Below, piece after piece: positions 1-7,352 of a stretch of 14,623 nt of DNA. The DNA is from an uncultured Desulfuromonas sp. (lineage in GTDB: Bacteria; Desulfobacterota; Desulfuromonadia; Desulfuromonadales; Trichloromonadaceae): positions 1 through 14,623 of the forward strand of contig CALJLX010000587.1 of the NCBI GenBank assembly GCA_937982495.1. The letters are read 5' to 3'. The notes beneath the pieces were generated by a model. The model saw only the letters and a program-made list of their open reading frames with translations. It had not been told where the DNA came from and did no database searches. A program made the translations under genes and the position numbers. Positions within the stretch are counted from its first letter, which is position 1. Every line of letters starts with the position of its first letter.

Positions 1-1250
1 AGTTCGTCGAGCAGCCGCGCGACATCGACCGGCATGCGCTGCGCCGGGCGCGGCCGGGCATAGACGAGAAAATCGGTGAGAAGCACGTTGAGCCGCTGGG
101 CCTCCTTGACGATGATCTTCATCAGGCGCTGTTCCGCCTCGGTGAGATGTCCGCCTTCAAGGAGCAACTGGGCGCTGCCGCTGATGGACGCCAGGGGGTT
201 GCGGATTTCATGAGCCATGCCCGAAGCCATTCGACCGACGGCGGCCTGGCGGTCGGCGCGCTTGAGCTGCTCTTCCATCAGCTTGAATTCGGTGAGATCC
301 TGAAAGGCGACGAGCAGGCCGAGAATCTTTCCCTGGGAATCGCGCAGCAAGGACGAGGCGTAGCCAAGGGTCAGGGTATGCCCGTCGGCGGTGACGAAGC
401 CCCCCTCGCGACGGTTGACCAGGACAAAACCCTTTTCATCGAAGACCCGAAAATCGGGGAAAAGCTCAGACAGGTTTCGATTGTAGACCTCGGACAGGGA
501 AAGGCCGGAAATCCTCCCCGCCGCCTGGTTGAAGGAACGGATACGCCCCTCGGGGTTGACGATCATCAGCCCGCTGGTGACATTGGCGAGAATGGTTCGG
601 TTGAGGTTTTCCAGCTCTTCGAAGTCGATCTCGCGCTTTTCCAGGGCCGCTTCGCTGCGTCGCAGGCGATCGACCAGGATCGTGCTGAAGAGCGCGGTAC
701 AGAAAAAGGCGAGAACATTGACGAAGACCGAATAAAAGACCGCGTTGCCGTCAACGCGCTGGGCAAGACCCAATCCCCCGAAAAAAGGGAGATAGCCATA
801 GTATTGCAGATCGAGCAGGCTGCCGTAGAGGATGGCGGAGGCCGAGGCGACGAAGAAAATGTCCCGCCGACCGAAAAAGAGGCTGGCGCCGATGATGACG
901 AAAATGTAGAGGAAAGAAAAAAGGCTCTCGATGCCGCCGGTCACGTAGATCAGCGCCGTGGCCAGGAGCAGATCCCAGACGACCTGCCCCTGGATGAAGA
1001 GCCGGGTGCGCCGCACCCGCGGCAGCAGCAGGGACGAGAGGACAATCTGCGCGGCGCACAATCCCCCCAGGAGATAGAGGGCGAGCAGGACCGGGGAAAG
1101 GGCCAGACCCCGTCCATGCCACTGGTAGACCACGGCCCCGAGCAGAAAGAGGGCGATGATGAGCGCCCGAACCAGCAGATACCAGCGCAACTGACTCCTG
1201 GCCACTCGACTCGGGCGGGGACGGCGCAGGATCTCCAGAAGTTTCCGCAT
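1..1250 (-). CDS. pilS: PilS-type membrane sensor histidine kinase, C-terminus cut off by window edge
   Basis: Sensor kinase of the PilS/PilR two-component system, which in related bacteria controls pilin transcription with sigma54. The visible 416 codons start at ATG 1250 and run off the window at base 1. Residues about 23-41, 50-72, 88-104, 108-126, 130-148 and 171-192 are hydrophobic and look like six membrane segments with very short loops, as in PilS. A charged linker (about 193-217) leads to a PAS domain (about 218-325) and then a HisKA dimerisation domain. The phosphoacceptor is His347 in the motif GMAHEIRNPLASISG. The ATP-binding domain is outside the window. The start codon shares one base with the pilC stop (TGATG), so translation is probably coupled to pilC. 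Identity as a membrane PAS histidine kinase is certain; the name pilS rests on the membrane layout and the adjacent pilBTC genes. A pilR and perhaps pilA would be expected next. Confidence 0.9.
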   Translation of the reverse strand, partial: MRKLLEILRRPRPSRVARSQLRWYLLVRALIIALFLLGAVVYQWHGRGLALSPVLLALYLLGGLCAAQIVLSSLLLPRVRRTRLFIQGQVVWDLLLATALIYVTGGIESLFSFLYIFVIIGASLFFGRRDIFFVASASAILYGSLLDLQYYGYLPFFGGLGLAQRVDGNAVFYSVFVNVLAFFCTALFSTILVDRLRRSEAALEKREIDFEELENLNRTILANVTSGLMIVNPEGRIRSFNQAAGRISGLSLSEVYNRNLSELFPDFRVFDEKGFVLVNRREGGFVTADGHTLTLGYASSLLRDSQGKILGLLVAFQDLTEFKLMEEQLKRADRQAAVGRMASGMAHEIRNPLASISGSAQLLLEGGHLTEAEQRLMKIIVKEAQRLNVLLTDFLVYARPRPAQRMPVDVARLLDE

Positions 1251-2467
1251 CAGCCGCCGACGGTGCCGGCCAGTTTGAAAATCGGCAGGTACATGGCGAT
1301 GACCAGGCCACCGACGGTGGTGCCGAGGAAGAGCATGAGCAGCGGCTCCATCATGGCAGTCAGGTTGGCCACCGCGTCATCCACTTCATCATCGTAGAAA
1401 TCGGCGATCTTGTTGAGCATGGTGTCGATGGCGCCGGACTGCTCGCCGACCGCGATCATCTGGCAGACCATGGGCGGGAAGACCCCCGACTCCTCCAGCG
1501 GCTCGGCGATGGTCTTGCCCTCGCTGATGCTCTGGCGCACTTTGTAGATGGCTGTTTCCACGGTCTTGTTGCCGGCGGTTTTGGCGACGATGTCGAGACC
1601 GTCGAGGATCGGCACGCCGCTGGAGATCATCGTCCCCAGGGTGCGGGTGAACTTGGCAACCGCGACCTTGCGGATGAGAATCCCGAAGACCGGCACCTTC
1701 AAGGCCCACTTGTCGATCGCCGCCCGCCCCGCCTTGGTCCGGTAGATGCGTTTGACACCCCAGATGGTGATGAAAATGCCGGCGATGATGACAAGAATGT
1801 ACTTCTGGATGAAGTTACTCATGTTGATGACGACCTGGGTCGGCATCGGCAACGAACCGCCGAAATCGGCGAACATCTTTTCAAAAGCGGGGATGACGAA
1901 AACCAGGATGACGGCGATGACCAAAACGGCGATGCCGATGATGGTGGTCGGATAGGTCATGGCGCTCTTGACCTGCTTTTTCAGTTTGAGCGCCTTCTCG
2001 ATATAGGCGGCCAAACGGTTGAGAATGGTGTCGAGGATACCGCCGACCTCACCGGCCGCGACCAGGTTGACATAGAGGTCGTCGAAGGCCTTGGGGTGCT
2101 TCTTCAGGGCCTCGGCGAAGGTCGAGCCGGACTCCACCGCCTCCTTGACGTTGACCAGGATCCCCTTGAAGGTTTTGTTGTCCTGTTGGCGGCCAAGGAT
2201 ATCGAGACACTGGACCAGGGGCAGACCCGCATCGATCATGGTGGCGAACTGGCGGGTGAAGACCACCAGGTCCTTGGTGGTGATCTTCGGCGCGAAACCG
2301 GGGATCTTCAGCTCGGCATCGAACCCCTTGCCCCGCTCCTTGACCTTGGTCGGCATGATCCCGTTACGGCGCAACTGGGCATTGACCGCCGCCTCGTTGG
2401 GCGCTTCCATCTCTCCCTTCTGCACCTGTCCCGCGCGATTCTTGCCTTCCCAGGAAAACTTCGCCAT
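1250..2467 (-). CDS. pilC: Type IV pilus inner-membrane platform protein PilC
   Basis: Polytopic inner-membrane protein of the GspF/PilC family; it links the cytoplasmic ATPases PilB and PilT to pilin insertion and removal. The 405-residue length is normal. An N-terminal soluble stretch (1-60) begins with the family signature MAKFSWEGKNRAG. Two T2SSF repeats follow, about 66-191 and 269-392; both carry the typical 'FTRQFATMIDAGLPL' / 'FTRTLGTMISSGVPIL' start and a VAAGE / IAVGEQSG segment. Hydrophobic segments lie at about 174-195, 223-240 and 376-397. The ATG start is preceded by GAGGTG (2473-2478) with 5 nt spacing. The gene is 71 nt downstream of pilT and overlaps pilS by one base, so it is probably co-transcribed with both. 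No unusual residues were noticed. Confidence 0.97.
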   Translation of the reverse strand: MAKFSWEGKNRAGQVQKGEMEAPNEAAVNAQLRRNGIMPTKVKERGKGFDAELKIPGFAPKITTKDLVVFTRQFATMIDAGLPLVQCLDILGRQQDNKTFKGILVNVKEAVESGSTFAEALKKHPKAFDDLYVNLVAAGEVGGILDTILNRLAAYIEKALKLKKQVKSAMTYPTTIIGIAVLVIAVILVFVIPAFEKMFADFGGSLPMPTQVVINMSNFIQKYILVIIAGIFITIWGVKRIYRTKAGRAAIDKWALKVPVFGILIRKVAVAKFTRTLGTMISSGVPILDGLDIVAKTAGNKTVETAIYKVRQSISEGKTIAEPLEESGVFPPMVCQMIAVGEQSGAIDTMLNKIADFYDDEVDDAVANLTAMMEPLLMLFLGTTVGGLVIAMYLPIFKLAGTVGG

Positions 2468-2538
2468 AACTACACCTCGTCTTGAAACACCGATGGGTTC
2501 AGGGCGGGCGGCCTAGCGCCGCGCCCGTTACGATCGAG

Positions 2539-3657
2539 CTACTGCCGTTGCGGCACGGGAGCGCCGCCGGTAACATTGCGGCGCAATACCGCCGCCGGAT
2601 TGGCGATCATCTGCTTGAGCTCCTCCGGCTCCGAGGAGCGGGTGAGCGCCGTCTCCATGCTCACCAGCTTCCTGTGGTAGAGCATGAAGAGCGCCTGGTT
2701 CATGGTCTGCATGCCGAACTTGTCCTGCCCCATCTGCATCTGCGAATAGATCTGATGCACTTTGTCGTCGCGGATCAGGGCACGGATCGCCATGTTCGGC
2801 ACCATCACCTCCAGGGCCAGTACCCGCCCGGTGCCGCTGGCTTTGGGCAGCAGGGTCTGGGAGAGAACCCCTTCGAGGACGAAGGAGAGCTGGGTGCGTA
2901 CCTGCTGCTGCTGATTGGTGGGGAAGACGTCGACGATACGGTTGATGGTCTGCACGCAGGAATTGGTGTGCAAGGTGGCGAAGCAGAGATGGCCGGTTTC
3001 GGCGATGGTCAGCGCCGCCTCGATCGTCTCCATGTCGCGCATCTCGCCGAGGAGCACGACGTCGGGGTCTTGGCGCAGGATGTATTTCAGGGCCTTCTTG
3101 AAGGACTGGGTATCGGCCCCGACTTCCCGCTGGTTGACCAGGCACTTCTTGTGGGGATGAAGGAATTCGACGGGATCCTCGATGGTGATGATGTGCTCGG
3201 CGCGCTCGCTGTTGATGGAATCGATCATCGACGCCAGGGTCGTCGATTTACCGCTACCGGTCGGGCCGGTGACCAGTACCAGCCCCCGGGGTTTCTTGCA
3301 GATGTCGCGCACCACCTGGGGCAGTCCCAGTTCGTCGAAGGTCTTGATCTGGTAGGGGATCAACCGGAAGGCACCGGCCACGGCGCCGCGCTGCATGAAG
3401 AGATTGCCGCGAAACCGGGAGAGTCCCTTGACGCCGAAGGAAAGGTCGAGCTCGTTTTCCTCCTCGAACTTGCGTTTCTGGGCGTCTGTGAGGATGCTGT
3501 AGCAGAGTTGCTTGGTATCCGCCGGCTGCAACAGGGGCAGCTTGAGGGGGACCATTTCCCCGTCGATGCGCACCAACGGCGCGGTGCCCGTGGAAATGTG
3601 CAGGTCCGAGGCCCCCTGTTCGACCATCGTTTTCAAAAGCTGATGCATGCTTACCAT
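2539..3657 (-). CDS. pilT: Type IV pilus retraction ATPase PilT
   Basis: Hexameric cytoplasmic ATPase that powers pilus retraction. Numbered from ATG 3657 (372 aa): N-terminal PAS-like domain with SDLHIS at about 17-22, Walker A GPTGSGKS at 131-138, Asp box IEDPVE at 159-164, Walker B DPDVVLLGEMRD at 197-208, His box TGHLCFATLHTN at 221-232, and AIRALIRD at 290-297, a variant of the PilT-specific AIRNLIRE retraction motif. It lacks the long N-terminal domain and the four-cysteine zinc motif of PilB, which supports PilT over PilB or GspE. Start choice: the frame stays open to GTG 3666, but that codon abuts the Shine-Dalgarno GAGGTG (3666-3671) with no room for initiation; ATG 3657 has 8 nt spacing. 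The PilT beside pilB and pilC is usually the functional retraction motor (PilT4 in Geobacter), but paralogues may exist elsewhere. A GC-rich hairpin without a T-run lies downstream (2502-2526). Confidence 0.96.
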   Translation of the reverse strand: MVSMHQLLKTMVEQGASDLHISTGTAPLVRIDGEMVPLKLPLLQPADTKQLCYSILTDAQKRKFEEENELDLSFGVKGLSRFRGNLFMQRGAVAGAFRLIPYQIKTFDELGLPQVVRDICKKPRGLVLVTGPTGSGKSTTLASMIDSINSERAEHIITIEDPVEFLHPHKKCLVNQREVGADTQSFKKALKYILRQDPDVVLLGEMRDMETIEAALTIAETGHLCFATLHTNSCVQTINRIVDVFPTNQQQQVRTQLSFVLEGVLSQTLLPKASGTGRVLALEVMVPNMAIRALIRDDKVHQIYSQMQMGQDKFGMQTMNQALFMLYHRKLVSMETALTRSSEPEELKQMIANPAAVLRRNVTGGAPVPQRQ

Positions 3658-3665
3658 AGGCGTCA

Positions 3666-3671
3666 CACCTC
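3666..3671 (-). promoter_or_regulatory. Ribosome binding site deciding the pilT start
   Basis: GAGGTG on the minus strand ends 8 nt before ATG 3657 and directly abuts GTG 3666-3664. It therefore favours the ATG as the pilT start. It sits inside GACGAGGTGT (3665-3674), which recurs identically in front of pilC (2472-2481). Confidence 0.75.
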
Positions 3672-3677
3672 GTCAGT

Positions 3678-3696
3678 AAAAAGCCGCCGGCGCGGC
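3678..3696 (-). terminator. Candidate intrinsic terminator or attenuator between pilB and pilT
   Basis: On the minus strand, GCCGC (3692-3696) and GCGGC (3683-3687) can form a perfect 5-bp GC stem with a four-base loop, followed at once by five T (3678-3682). This is the layout of a small Rho-independent terminator oriented with transcription. It lies in the 65-nt pilB-pilT gap, 6 nt before the pilT ribosome binding site. The short stem suggests partial rather than complete termination. No convincing separate pilT promoter was seen in the gap. Confidence 0.5.
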
Positions 3697-3722
3697 CAGG
3701 GCTATTTCAATCAAAAAAGTCG

Positions 3723-5432
3723 TCAGTTGTCGGCAACGGTACAGCGCAAAACCTCCTCCATGGAGGTCACGCCTTCCTTGAGTTTGGTCAGGGCCGACTG
3801 GCGCATGGTCTTGACCCCCAGGCGCATCGACTCGCGCTTGATTTCGGCGGTATTCGCCCCGGCCAGGATCAGTTCGCGGATCTCCTCGAACATCGGCATG
3901 ATCTGGTAGATGCCGACCCGCCCCTTGTAACCGGTATTGTTACAGATCGGGCAGCCGACGCCACGATAGCAGACGTATTCATCCACCTCGTCGGGAGAGA
4001 CCCCGGCATCGATCAGCGCCTGTTTGGGGATATCCTCCGGCTGCTTGCAGGCCGCGCAGACCCTCCGGCCGAGGCGCTGGGCGGTGATCAGGTTGACCGC
4101 CGAGGCGACCAGAAAGGGCTCGATGCCCATGTTGAGCAGACGGTTGATGGTGCTCGGGGCGTCGTTGGTATGCAGGGTCGACAGCACCAGATGTCCGGTC
4201 AAGGCCGCCTTGACCCCGATTTCCGCCGTTTCGAAGTCGCGGATCTCGCCGATCATGATGATGTCCGGGTCCTGGCGCAAAAAGGCGCGCAGGGCGGCGG
4301 CGAAGTTGAGGCCGATCTCCTCGTGCATCTGTACCTGATTGATGCCGGCGAAGTTGAATTCCACCGGGTCCTCGGCGGTGGAGATGTTTTCCGTGACCTT
4401 GTTCAGCTCGCCCAGGGCCGAATAGAGGGAAACGGTCTTGCCGCTGCCGGTCGGGCCGGTGACCAGGACCATGCCGAAGGGCTTGTGAATCGCCTCCTGG
4501 AACCAGGCGAGGGCCTGGGGTTCGTAGCCGAGCTTGGTCATATCGAGTTGCAGGTTCGATTTGTCGAGCAGCCGCAGAACGATCTTTTCGCCGAAGAGGG
4601 TCGGCAGGCAGTTGACCCGGTAGTCCATATCCTTGCCGGCGCCGAGCTTGATCTTGATGCGTCCGTCCTGGGGCAGGCGGCGTTCGGCGATGTCCATCTC
4701 GGCCATGATCTTGATCCGCGAGGTGATGGCGTTCTTCAGCTTCATCGGCGGCTTCATCACCTCATAAAGCACGCCGTCGATGCGATAACGCACGCGGAAA
4801 GTCGTTTCGTAGGGTTCGATGTGAATATCCGAGGCGTTGCGCTTGATGGCGTCGGTGAGAATCAGGTTGACCAGCTTGACGACGGGAGCGTCTTCGCTGG
4901 CCTTTTCCAGATCGCGGACATCGACGTTGTCCGCCTCGTCCACCACCTCCAGATCGATGTCGTCCAGATCCTCCATGACATCGGCGAAGGTCGCGCTCTG
5001 GTCGTAATACTTGTCGATCGCCTTCTTGATCGCCGCCTCGGGCGCGACCACCACCTCGACATTATAGCCGGTCATGAACTTGATGTCGTCGATGGCGAAG
5101 ATATTGGAGGGGTCGCTCATGGCGACGATCAGGGTGGAACCGGCGCGGTTGATGGGGATGATCTGGTACTTCTGGGCGACTTCGGCGGGGAGCAGGCGGA
5201 TGACCGCCGTATCGATCTCGAATTCGGAAAGGTTGATGGAGGGGACGCCGTACTGGCGGGAAAGAAAAGCGGCGAGTTCGTCTTCCTTGATGAAATCGAG
5301 CTTGATCAGGGCGGCACCCAGCCGGCAGCCTTCGTTCTTCTGAAGATCCAGGGCCTTTTTCAGTTGTTCCTCGGTGACCAGCCGGTTGCGCACCAGCAGT
5401 TCACCCAGACGGTTGCCTTTGATCGTCGACAA
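3723..5432 (-). CDS. pilB: Type IV pilus assembly (extension) ATPase PilB
   Basis: Hexameric GspE/PilB ATPase that drives pilus extension from the cytoplasmic face through PilC. 569 aa, normal length. The N-terminal GspE-N (MshEN-like) region covers about 1-145, with LGELLVRNRLVTEEQL near the start. A very acidic linker covers 151-174. The catalytic core has SDIHIEP at 201-207, Walker A GPTGSGKT at 326-333, Asp box AEDPVE at 353-358, Walker B DPDIIMIGEIRD at 388-399 and His box TGHLVLSTLHTND at 412-424. Four cysteines, C459/C462 and C494/C497, form the zinc-binding motif that marks PilB/GspE and is absent from PilT. The start is TTG 5432, supported by GAGGAG (5440-5445) at 7 nt spacing and by the family-like sequence right after it. 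The gene lies 56 nt after aroE and 65 nt before pilT. Confidence 0.97.
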   Translation of the reverse strand: MSTIKGNRLGELLVRNRLVTEEQLKKALDLQKNEGCRLGAALIKLDFIKEDELAAFLSRQYGVPSINLSEFEIDTAVIRLLPAEVAQKYQIIPINRAGSTLIVAMSDPSNIFAIDDIKFMTGYNVEVVVAPEAAIKKAIDKYYDQSATFADVMEDLDDIDLEVVDEADNVDVRDLEKASEDAPVVKLVNLILTDAIKRNASDIHIEPYETTFRVRYRIDGVLYEVMKPPMKLKNAITSRIKIMAEMDIAERRLPQDGRIKIKLGAGKDMDYRVNCLPTLFGEKIVLRLLDKSNLQLDMTKLGYEPQALAWFQEAIHKPFGMVLVTGPTGSGKTVSLYSALGELNKVTENISTAEDPVEFNFAGINQVQMHEEIGLNFAAALRAFLRQDPDIIMIGEIRDFETAEIGVKAALTGHLVLSTLHTNDAPSTINRLLNMGIEPFLVASAVNLITAQRLGRRVCAACKQPEDIPKQALIDAGVSPDEVDEYVCYRGVGCPICNNTGYKGRVGIYQIMPMFEEIRELILAGANTAEIKRESMRLGVKTMRQSALTKLKEGVTSMEEVLRCTVADN

Positions 5433-5439
5433 GGGACAA

Positions 5440-5445
5440 CTCCTC
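5440..5445 (-). promoter_or_regulatory. Ribosome binding site supporting the TTG start of pilB
   Basis: GAGGAG on the minus strand, 7 nt before the rare initiator TTG 5432. No ATG or GTG in frame sits at a usable distance, so this site decides the start. Confidence 0.75.
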
Positions 5446-5454
5446 GCAAAGTCG

Positions 5455-5470
5455 GCCGGACAGGACCGGC
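5455..5470 (-). other. Small hairpin in the pilB leader
   Basis: GCCGG (5466-5470) and CCGGC (5455-5459) can pair around a six-base loop, 9 nt before the pilB ribosome binding site. A T-run of seven (5479-5485) lies upstream of the hairpin rather than after it, so this is not a normal terminator for aroE. It may be a leader structure affecting pilB translation, or chance in GC-rich DNA. Confidence 0.3.
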
Positions 5471-5488
5471 AATTTCATAAAAAAAGAG

Positions 5489-6352
5489 CTAACGAACGGC
5501 GACCGCCGCCAAAAGTCGCGCTTTCATCACGCCGGATGGCGGAGTCCGGCCGGTCCAGAGACGGAATCCCGCTTCCCCCTGGGCGGCCAGCATGCCCAGA
5601 CCGTCGGCCCCGACATGCCCGCGCCCGGCGGCCTCGCGCAGCAGCGGCGTCGGCTCGAAGCCGTAGACCATATCGTATACCACCGCGAAAGCGGAAAGCT
5701 TTTCCCAGGGGAAACCGGAAAGAGACTCCCCCCCGAGCCCCAGCGCCGAGGTATTCACCAAAAGATCGATCTCGGGCAGATGCATGGCCAACGCCCCCTC
5801 GGTCAGACTGCAACCTGCAAACGACGTGCCGGAAAAGACCGGCCGAAACTCCTCCACCAGCGCCGCGGCGCGCTCCGGAGTCCGGTTGGCGACGACGACG
5901 GCCCCGGCTCCGGCCTGGGCCAAGGCGACCAGGGCGGCGCGGCAGGCACCACCGGCGCCGAGCAGAAGAATGCGCCGCCCCGCCGGGTTGAAGCCGAGAT
6001 CCTCGGCCAGGGAGCGGAGAAAGCCGACTCCGTCGGTATTGTAACCGATGAGTCGCCCCTGGCGGTTGACGACGGTGTTGACGGCGCCGATCAGGCGGGC
6101 CTGGGGATCGATCTCGTCGAGCAGGGCACAGACCCGTTCCTTGTGGGGGACGGTCAAATTGACACCAAGCAAGTCAAGAATCCGTATCGATTCGACCGCC
6201 TTCGGCAGGTCGTCGGGAAGGACATGAAAAGGGACGTAGACGGCGTCGTAGCCGATTCGCGCCAACGCCTCGTTATGCATGAGCGGCGACAGGGAATGTT
6301 TCACCGGGTCGCCGAAAATCCCGAGGATTCGGGTGGTTCCGCTAATCTTCAT
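5489..6352 (-). CDS. aroE: Shikimate dehydrogenase (NADP+)
   Basis: Catalyses NADPH-dependent reduction of 3-dehydroshikimate to shikimate in the cytoplasmic pathway to chorismate and aromatic amino acids. 287 aa from ATG 6352, typical length. The N-terminal substrate domain has HSLSPLMHN (19-27) binding shikimate, VNLTVPHKE (64-72) with catalytic Lys71, Asn92, and YNTDGVGF (104-111) with Asp107. The C-terminal Rossmann domain has the GAGGACRA loop (132-139) and ANRT (155-158), the NADP 2'-phosphate clamp that favours AroE over NAD-using YdiB-type paralogues. AAQGEAGFRLWTG (256-268) is the usual C-terminal signature. The frame is open back to 6472, but that extension lies inside ribF and does not look like AroE. 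The start overlaps the ribF end by 11 nt and has only a weak site (GGGGG, 6 nt before), so coupling to ribF translation is likely. Confidence 0.96.
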   Translation of the reverse strand: MKISGTTRILGIFGDPVKHSLSPLMHNEALARIGYDAVYVPFHVLPDDLPKAVESIRILDLLGVNLTVPHKERVCALLDEIDPQARLIGAVNTVVNRQGRLIGYNTDGVGFLRSLAEDLGFNPAGRRILLLGAGGACRAALVALAQAGAGAVVVANRTPERAAALVEEFRPVFSGTSFAGCSLTEGALAMHLPEIDLLVNTSALGLGGESLSGFPWEKLSAFAVVYDMVYGFEPTPLLREAAGRGHVGADGLGMLAAQGEAGFRLWTGRTPPSGVMKARLLAAVAVR

Positions 6353-7352
6353 GCCATTCCCCCAATCCCGAATCGGGCGGTTCCGGTTCGGTGATCGAAT
6401 CGAGATATTCCCGGTAAGTAACCAGTCGCCGTTGACCGAGGATCTCCCGAGCGGCGGCGATGTCGGCGGCAATGGCCTGGCTCAACTCGACCACCGAGGG
6501 GAAGCGCTTTTCGTTGCGCAAGCGCTGATAGAAGTAGACCCGCAGCGTCTCGCCGTAGAGATCCCCGGAAAAATCGAGGAGATGCACTTCGACGGTCACC
6601 TCCTGGTTGCCGAAGGTGGGATTCCAGCCGATATTGAGCACGCCGTCGTACAGTTCCCGGCCGCGCCGGACCTTCACCGCGTAGACGCCGGGAATGGGCA
6701 GTTGTTCCTTCTCCGTCACCAGGTTGGCGGTGGGAAAGCCGAGTTTGCGTCCCCGTTCGGCGCCGTGGGCGACCACCCCTTCCAACGTATAGTGGCGGCC
6801 GAGAAAACGCACCACCCCGGCGACATCGCCGGCGCTGATCATGTTGCGCACCAACGAACTGCTGTAAACCACGTTATGCTCGGCCAGCGGCTCCAGCACC
6901 TCGACGGTAAAGCCCCGTTCCCGCCCCTGCTCTTGCAGAAAACGGATATTGCCGAGGCGCCCCCGGCCGAAGGCATAGTCGTAACCGACGATGAGGTGGC
7001 GCACGGCGAGTTTCTCGACCAGAATCTGCCGAACGAATTCCTCGGCGGTCAACCGGGACAGCGCGCGGGTAAAGGGCAGGCAAACGAGCAGGTCGATGCG
7101 CGAGGCGGCGATGAGCAGCTCCTTTTCCGCGCGGGTGTTGAGCATCTTCGGCGCCTGCTCGGGAGCCAGGACCTTGAGGGGATGGGGATCGAAGGTCAGC
7201 ACCGCCGCCGTCCCGCCGATGGAACGGGCCTTGCGCACCACCCTCCGGAAGATTTCCCGGTGGCCGAGATGGACCCCGTCGAAATTGCCGATGGTCAGCA
7301 CCGTTTCCCGGGGGGGAACGGTCAGGGCCTGAAGATCGCGGATGATTTTCAC
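6342..7352 (-). CDS. ribF: Bifunctional riboflavin kinase / FAD synthetase
   Basis: Converts riboflavin to FMN and then FAD in the cytoplasm. 336 aa, normal for the bifunctional enzyme. The N-terminal FMN adenylyltransferase domain (about 15-180) has the nucleotidyltransferase motif GNFDGVHLGH (22-31), VLTFDPHP (51-58), GYDYAFGRGRLGN (123-135) and YSSSLVRN (163-170, the family's SST/S-x-x-R motif). The C-terminal flavokinase domain (about 185-308) has GRKLGFPTAN (201-210), GVYAV (222-226), NIGWNPTFG (240-248) and VEVHLLDF (254-261). The start is GTG 7352, with GAAGAGG (7361-7367) 8 nt before it. That GTG overlaps the rnr stop as GTGA, and the gene's end overlaps aroE by 11 nt, so it is translated as part of a tight operon. 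No flavin riboswitch was recognised, which fits its internal position. Confidence 0.96.
   Translation of the reverse strand: MKIIRDLQALTVPPRETVLTIGNFDGVHLGHREIFRRVVRKARSIGGTAAVLTFDPHPLKVLAPEQAPKMLNTRAEKELLIAASRIDLLVCLPFTRALSRLTAEEFVRQILVEKLAVRHLIVGYDYAFGRGRLGNIRFLQEQGRERGFTVEVLEPLAEHNVVYSSSLVRNMISAGDVAGVVRFLGRHYTLEGVVAHGAERGRKLGFPTANLVTEKEQLPIPGVYAVKVRRGRELYDGVLNIGWNPTFGNQEVTVEVHLLDFSGDLYGETLRVYFYQRLRNEKRFPSVVELSQAIAADIAAAREILGQRRLVTYREYLDSITEPEPPDSGLGEWHED

Noticed and set aside
2502..2526. GC-rich hairpin between pilT and pilC as a terminator
   Set aside because: The arms GGGCGGGCGGC and GCCGCGCCC pair only with a two-base bulge and no T-run follows, so it is not a convincing intrinsic terminator.
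5433..5475. Sigma54 promoter before pilB
   Set aside because: GG and GC pairs occur but none at the required GG-N10-GC spacing with a reasonable flanking consensus.
5479..5510. Terminator for aroE using the T-run at 5479-5485
   Set aside because: The nearest upstream stem is about 4 bp inside the aroE end and more than 10 nt from the T-run, which is too far.
6353..6472. N-terminal extension of aroE by 40 residues
   Set aside because: It overlaps the end of ribF, has no AroE similarity, and ATG 6352 begins right at the conserved N-terminus.
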